A program made the position numbers and the translations under genes. A stretch of DNA of 64,000 nt from Penicillus capitatus (Eukaryota > Chlorophyta): positions 868,001 to 932,000 of the forward strand of contig OZ287704.1 in the NCBI GenBank assembly GCA_965649825.1, written 5' to 3'. Each line of letters begins with the position of its first letter. Positions within the stretch are counted from its first letter, which is position 1. Positions 58,832 through 64,000 of the stretch are shown here, one piece after another. Under the pieces are notes generated by a model. It worked only from the letters and a program-made list of their open reading frames with translations, searched no databases and was not told the origin of the DNA.

Positions 58832-61800
58832 TCAGTTTCCAATGTGGAGCTCAACCGAATCCAATTGCTGATCTCCTTTCATGATGGCGACCTGACTGGA
58901 TAACTGCCACGATAATTTGAACGACAGATCCGCGTCTCTGTCCGATTCTCTGGAAAGGGGAATGGTGGAATGGATCTAGACAATGAATGACACGATGCAT
59001 CGCAAGACGGACAAGGCAATGCTCACCTGGTGGATCTTGACGGGTTCCAGTGGGGCACGAGATCTGGAAGAGAGTTTCTGCTGCCAAGACATGCGCAGAT
59101 CCCATACGCAAAGTGCACAAACATCAGGACACAGGGCAGCAATCACATCACCATCTTTACGGAAACTCAAAGCGCCGATGCGTAAATCTTGGGCAAGCTA
59201 GACAAGTCACACACACATACATCGATGTGTTACGATGAGGTGGATAGATGGCGGTACTTGTGTTGAAGTCCATTGACCGGCGAGCTCGTAGAAAACATGA
59301 CCCAGAGAGAGCGATCTCTTTTTGACACCAGTATTCAGATGATAGACCGCAATGACTTCTTGACGATCGCGGGCGTTTTCGGAGATTTGTGTTCCTGTTG
59401 TTTGAATATGCGGAAAACCGACGGCGATGGTGCCACTCTCGCGATGGATGTCCACTAGTGGATAGCAGGAACTCATCTCTTTAAGCAATGCCAGAATGGA
59501 CTAAACAGAGGAAGGGTAAAGGAATAAGAGACGATGTATGTATGGCTGTACTGTCATGGCCAGTTTTCTAGAGGCTTGATCAGAAGGATCCAATGCTTTC
59601 ATGAGCGCCGCCACAAGCAAAGGCAGTTCATGCACAATAATCTGCATTCCATCCCTGCGATGCAGCAGGGACCCGATGCTCTGCACAGCCGCCGTCAGGG
59701 AGAACGGAACAGCACAGGTCGACGGAAATCTGATCGGCACACATCGAAATCGATGATGGCATCACTCAGTCGAAATCGATCAACACCTTTTGAGAAGACT
59801 GTGGAGAATGAGTGGAAAATCGAGGCTGCCTATGGAGGCAATGAGGGAGATGAGGGCATCTTTGTACGAGGACACATCTTCAGTACTGCACGCCTCAGCG
59901 CGGTTTCCTTGATTTGTTGTCGCATGTGGAAGAGGCACCGTGCTATACGCCTTGCCAGTGATCGATTTGCTTTGACCAAAGGTCGTCTTCAAGTTACTAA
60001 AGCTCTGGAAATGCCCACTCATTCCGCGCTCCAGAAATCCTGAAGCCACAAAACGCAAATGCCCCGGAGCAAGATCCAAAACCGACCCACCTCTGAAACT
60101 CGATCCGCCAGTACTGCCATCGATGGCAGAGCGTGGAGACAGTCCTTTCATGTCGGCCATGGAACGCACTTTGGAGAATGGATTCTTTGGACTGCGATCT
60201 GGTCCACTCATGGGACTGAGCATTGCCGATTTGCTTTTGTGTCCCAACATCCCCAGCTGATCACATGTGTCGAAGATCCTTCTGAGAAACTGTGTTGGAT
60301 CGAGGATGGAGGTAAACCATCCAGAGGATTCGATCCCCGTAAGTCCATCTGCCAAAATCTGAGCAGCTAATCTGGGAGCCCCAGTGGCTCGGATAGGCGA
60401 AGTGGACAACGCCGCCAGACAGGGCACCACCGAAGAGAGCATCTCTATCGGTGCTAATCGGCAATGCACACAGCAGATGGCTCCGCTGACCAGTATCTAA
60501 CAGAAACATGCGCAATTAGCTCTGTTAATAACATGGACGCACGCATCTAACCTCATGTTGATGTTTCATCAGGCGTTCTGGATCTATCGGTGACGGATCC
60601 GTTGCGAGTCTCTGTGCCGTACGGATCTCTTTGATGCCGATGAGATGGCTTTCGGCTTTCTCTTCCAACAGCCCTTGTGCAATGAGGTTCAGATCGGTGA
60701 TCGATGCCAACAGAACGCGAGATGTTTCCCTCAGGACGGCTATCGAATCATCCCAGAGATCGACGATGCGTCGAAGAGTGGGATGACAGCTGTCCATAAT
60801 GATCTGAGGGAACTGAATGGCATACAGTGTTGCCAGTATGCTACAAGCACTGCACACCACTTCGTTCATAGATTCGTGCATCAGCTGCTTCGATGCTGCC
60901 ACCATAAAAACGAGATAATCGGCAACAAAGTCGCCGTTGGAGAGCCACAAGTGTCCGACCACAGGCTCTTCCTTAACGTGGCAGGGAAAATTGAGCGTCA
61001 TAGCGTTGGAGGCTCCGTAGACAATGGCCTGCGTTAGACTGTAGCCTCGACCTGTCCTTGGAAGAGGACCGCGACGCATGGAAGGACTCTCTGCTGTCGG
61101 ATCCGCCAATACAGCCGCCTTCATCATCTGATGAACTGCCAAATCTGCCTTGTCATCAACTCCCCAGACATGTAGCGTCGCCAAGCTCATTGCCAGACGC
61201 ATTGTCCATGTCTCTAACTCTCCTTCGACTTTGGCCGCTTCGGCATTGTCAGCAGAAACAGACATCCACTCTGTAGAGCACCATAAAAACGTCGTCGCTG
61301 AGCTTTTGAAGTGTCTGCTGACCTGTGAATTCGAGTTCCATCAGCGAAACATCTGGAGTAGGTCCAGGCTGTAAAGAAAAATCCTTGGAAGAAGTGCGTA
61401 TTGCGGATACGGATGAAAAATAAGAGATCGGTGTGTGAGGATCGCTTTCTTCTGAAGCTTGCGCTTTGGCACGGCGCTCTTCGATGCCTTCTGTGAACAG
61501 TCGTGCCATCTCTGTGGCCTGTTCTCCCAGAAAGATTCTGTCTTGGCGAGCGTGATACAGATCCCATACAATCAAAACCGCCTTCTGCGTATCGGGATGG
61601 ACCAAACACGAAAGAAATCCTCTGCACACGACGTTCAGATGTCGGTACAGGTGAAAGATGGCTGACCTTATTCCATCCCATTCTATCTGCAATGAGGTTT
61701 GCAGCGGATTCCCTGCACAGACGCGAACGATTTTTCTATGCTCGATGGACACCAGGGCAATGACGCCATCGTTGCCTACTGTCGCAACACAGGATGCCCA

Positions 61801-63866
61801 CGGCACCACACTCTGCTGCGGTGGGCATTCGATCTGTCGGATGGAATCTGGAAACATAAATCGCGTAGAAACGGACGAGAATAAAGAAAACAGGCAACCT
61901 GTGTGTGGATGCAACATAAAAAGAGACTCGCCAAGATGTCCGTCTTCCAAACTCCAGAACCCAATGGAACCGTCCTTTGCTCCAGTGACAAGGATAGGGA
62001 GGTCAGATCGATCGTCTCCGTGTTCCGAATGAACGGGAGACGTGTTTGGAGGTGCACTGGATGCACGGGTAAACAGAATCTCTCGACAAATGGTGACAGC
62101 TGTTTTGTGTCCGATCGACACAGCTAACGACGGAAAACACCCAGCCGATATCGGATCATGCGGAGCAGGGTACATTCCGAGAGAATAGTATTCAATGTTT
62201 CCATTCGATAGACCTTGGATCATCAGATACGGAACAGCAGTGGTTGTGACCCCCGTCACCAAATGCATGCACGTGACATGAGCACGCAACGAAGGACAGA
62301 TGGCTGTCTCCTCAGTCGCCATCTTTTGATCTTCGTCCTCGACGGACGGCGGATACCATATGTCGCAGATCTTGCCCGAGGCGACAGATCTCAGGTTTGC
62401 GGACTCGGATGTCGTCGATGCGATAAGCTCGGAGAGGACGATCTCGTCGACGGCATTCGACGCATCGTGGTGTGGCACCGACAGACGGTGGATCTCGGCA
62501 ATGGCATGGTCATCTCTCCAGGAATGCACGGCAACGAGTGTTCGGTTTCTCTGCTTGGAGATGTCCACCTGATATCTACCATCTTCGTAGAGCGAGGCGA
62601 CTTGTATTGTCCCTCCCTCGGTCCAGATCAGGATATGGTTGCTGAGATCTGCTGGACGATCTGTCGACATGCCGTGCAATATTCTACCGCCGCCAATGGA
62701 TCCACACACGGCGTCGACGACGGGTTCTTCTTTGGTGTATTCAGATGGAGACGTGGCTTCTGTTAAAAGGGGACCGTGCACTGAGGGTTCCTTCAGGGAA
62801 GCCGTTTGTAGAGGCGTGTGACATGCCAGGACCATAAAGTTGCACGGAAGAGTGATCTCCATTCCTTCTAAGACTTCATACTCCAGAACACACCACATGG
62901 AAACACTCGTCAACAGCAGCAATCGCTTCGACATGCAGAAAGAGGCAGATGTTAGTGGCAAGGCCAGATCCAGGCAGATCTGATTGTTCAACACATGTCC
63001 TGCCAGATCTTCTGCCGTCTTCTGTGATCCATCCATGGACCAAAGAAGCAGTTGAGCATTGGATTGTATTCCCATCACTAAAGTGGAGACGGCACTCGAT
63101 TCGGATCCACAGGCGACCATGTCCATCAAACGTGTGTCGTCTCCGGCTGCATCTGACACGAATCACATCGGCATTTGTGCGGCTTTAAGGGAAGTCGTTG
63201 CATACATGATCGGATCAAAGGAATCTGAACGGGATTCTTCAAAACTCTGTTGATTTCGAGCGTTTCTGTTTCGATGCCGACCAAATCCACACGACATCGA
63301 CCCGTCTCCTCTTCTGTTCGCCGAACGGCGATCAACACCTCCTGATCTTCCTGATTCAAAATCCTGTTTCGAAAGAAAGGCTTGTGGAAGAGAAGAACGC
63401 AGGACGTGAAGCAGAACGGGTCCCAGTGGTGTCTCTAAGGCTGATTGATTTTTGGTGTTCAGGCACACTCCTGTCGTTGCGTCCCAACAGCAGAGCTGTC
63501 CCGTCACATCACAACTGAACAAGATTCCTTCCTTCACTTGCCCTGCACCCAACACACGTCACGCACGTCACATCACATCACATATACCGTAAGAAGCCTG
63601 CCTACCTTTGGGAGAGTACAGAAGGGCGGAGATGGATGAGGAATGCGAACAGAGATAAAGCACGGGTCGAAGTTGACCTTCTCGATGTAGGGTCCATCTG
63701 AATGGCACAGTTCAGAAAGCAAACGATCGGAACAGACACATCTCCACTGTATAATCGTCCCGTCTCGTCCACCCGTCCACACAGGCGTCCCTTCCGCCGT
63801 CGCCGCGACAGCGGTGATGTCCTGCCGAATGGGGTGCGCCGGCCACACGGCATGATAGCGCTTCAT
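58832..63866 (-). CDS. WDR7 / rabconnectin-3 beta-like WD40 protein
   Basis: Long gene with several exons. The start at 63866 (MKRYHAVWPAHPIRQDITAV) opens the first WD repeat (GGRDGTIIQWRC). Further WD-type blocks are GILFSCDVTGQLCCWDATTG, ILIWTEGGTIQVASL, LVTGAKDGSIGFWSLEDGHL-like, CVATVGNDGVIALVSIEHRK and VCAGNPLQTSLQIEW. The order and the VTGAKDGSI...VASVGNDGV-like pair are typical of WDR7. The C-terminal half is helical (MSLATLHVWGVDDKADLAVH; LRRIVDLWDDSIAVL), and the last exons hold FRKDGDVIAALCPDVCALCV then WDLR and a C-terminal beta-rich tail ending at the TGA 58832-58834. The WDR7-DMXL complex regulates V-ATPase assembly and endolysosomal acidification. The intron at ~63570 holds the GTCACATC octamer. 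Confidence 0.75.
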
Positions 63867-64000
63867 TTTGGAAGAATTGAATCTTTACTGCAAACGCACA
63901 CATTCTCAGTTCTTAACGGAAAATCAAGGCACTTCTTCACACAAAACATGCAGAACAGCTAAGCACTCTACATGATAAAAATCTCGGTTTGTTGTCGGTC

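Noticed and set aside
17162-63574. GATGTGAC as a strict branch-point sequence next to 3' splice sites
   Set aside because: Some copies do precede the AG, but others in introns are in the opposite orientation or near the donor, and several lie upstream of genes.

Overview
This is a gene-dense piece of a nuclear genome from a photosynthetic eukaryote, most likely a unicellular alga. About 30 genes lie on both strands. Almost all are interrupted by short spliceosomal introns of about 45-65 nt (GT-AG, two GC-AG), and many intergenic gaps are under 150 bp. Chlorophyll synthase at 42.8-44.3 kb shows that the organism has a plastid. A canonical WRKY transcription factor, a plant RHM-like nucleotide-sugar dehydratase, a retinoblastoma-like pocket protein and class III nucleotide cyclases occur together. 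I cannot assign a species or phylum from this window.

Layout. 1-2.6 kb: no convincing gene, but a run of hairpins near 230-382. 2.6-5.6 kb (+): kynurenine 3-monooxygenase-like flavoprotein, then an ARID-domain protein. 6.5-10.7 kb (-): an unknown acidic protein and the ribosome-associated J-protein zuotin/DNAJC2. 10.7-14.7 kb: a recent ~2.04-kb tandem duplication carrying a multi-pass membrane protein gene plus the 3' tail of the neighbouring dehydratase. 14.6-19.0 kb (-): dehydratase, AFG1 ATPase, TRM7 tRNA methyltransferase. 19.1-22.7 kb (+): PRP5/DDX46 helicase, whose stop codon overlaps that of the convergent bromodomain gene (22.7-24.4 kb). 24.9-25.7 kb (+): WRKY factor. 26.3-28.6 kb (-): F-box/LRR/ankyrin protein. 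28.8-31.5 kb: divergent DRG1 GTPase and SF3A2. 31.9-32.6 kb (+): tandem CCCH zinc-finger protein. 32.6-35.2 kb: gene-poor, with a decayed SOF1/DCAF13 fragment, a 100-nt hairpin and tandem repeats. 35.3-37.8 kb (-): organelle-type AspRS and, 3 bp upstream, a small membrane protein. 38.1-42.8 kb: two paralogous O-methyltransferases in opposite orientation around a WBP4-like splicing factor and ribosomal protein L5. 42.8-44.3 kb (+): chlorophyll synthase. 45.5-47.3 kb (-): RB-like pocket protein. 47.3-58.4 kb (+): two adjacent paralogous giant receptors with LRRs, one transmembrane helix and three tandem class III cyclase-homology domains. 58.8-63.9 kb (-): WDR7/rabconnectin-3-beta-like protein.

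Themes. Four genes belong to pre-mRNA splicing (PRP5, SF3A2, WBP4-like and, by position among them, none other), which suits an intron-rich genome. Four concern translation or tRNA (zuotin, TRM7, RPL5, AspRS, with DRG1 associated). The most unusual content is the pair of LRR receptor-cyclases: the first cyclase domain keeps the metal-binding aspartates while the third keeps the base-recognition Asp and the Asn/Arg pair, as if the C1 and C2 halves of an adenylyl cyclase sat in one chain with a degenerate domain between them. A second unexplained signal is the octamer GATGTGAC/GTCACATC, found 16 times in introns and 5' flanks between 17 and 64 kb.

Exon structures were worked out by hand from protein-family similarity and splice-site phase. 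Start codons of multi-exon genes are the least certain part.
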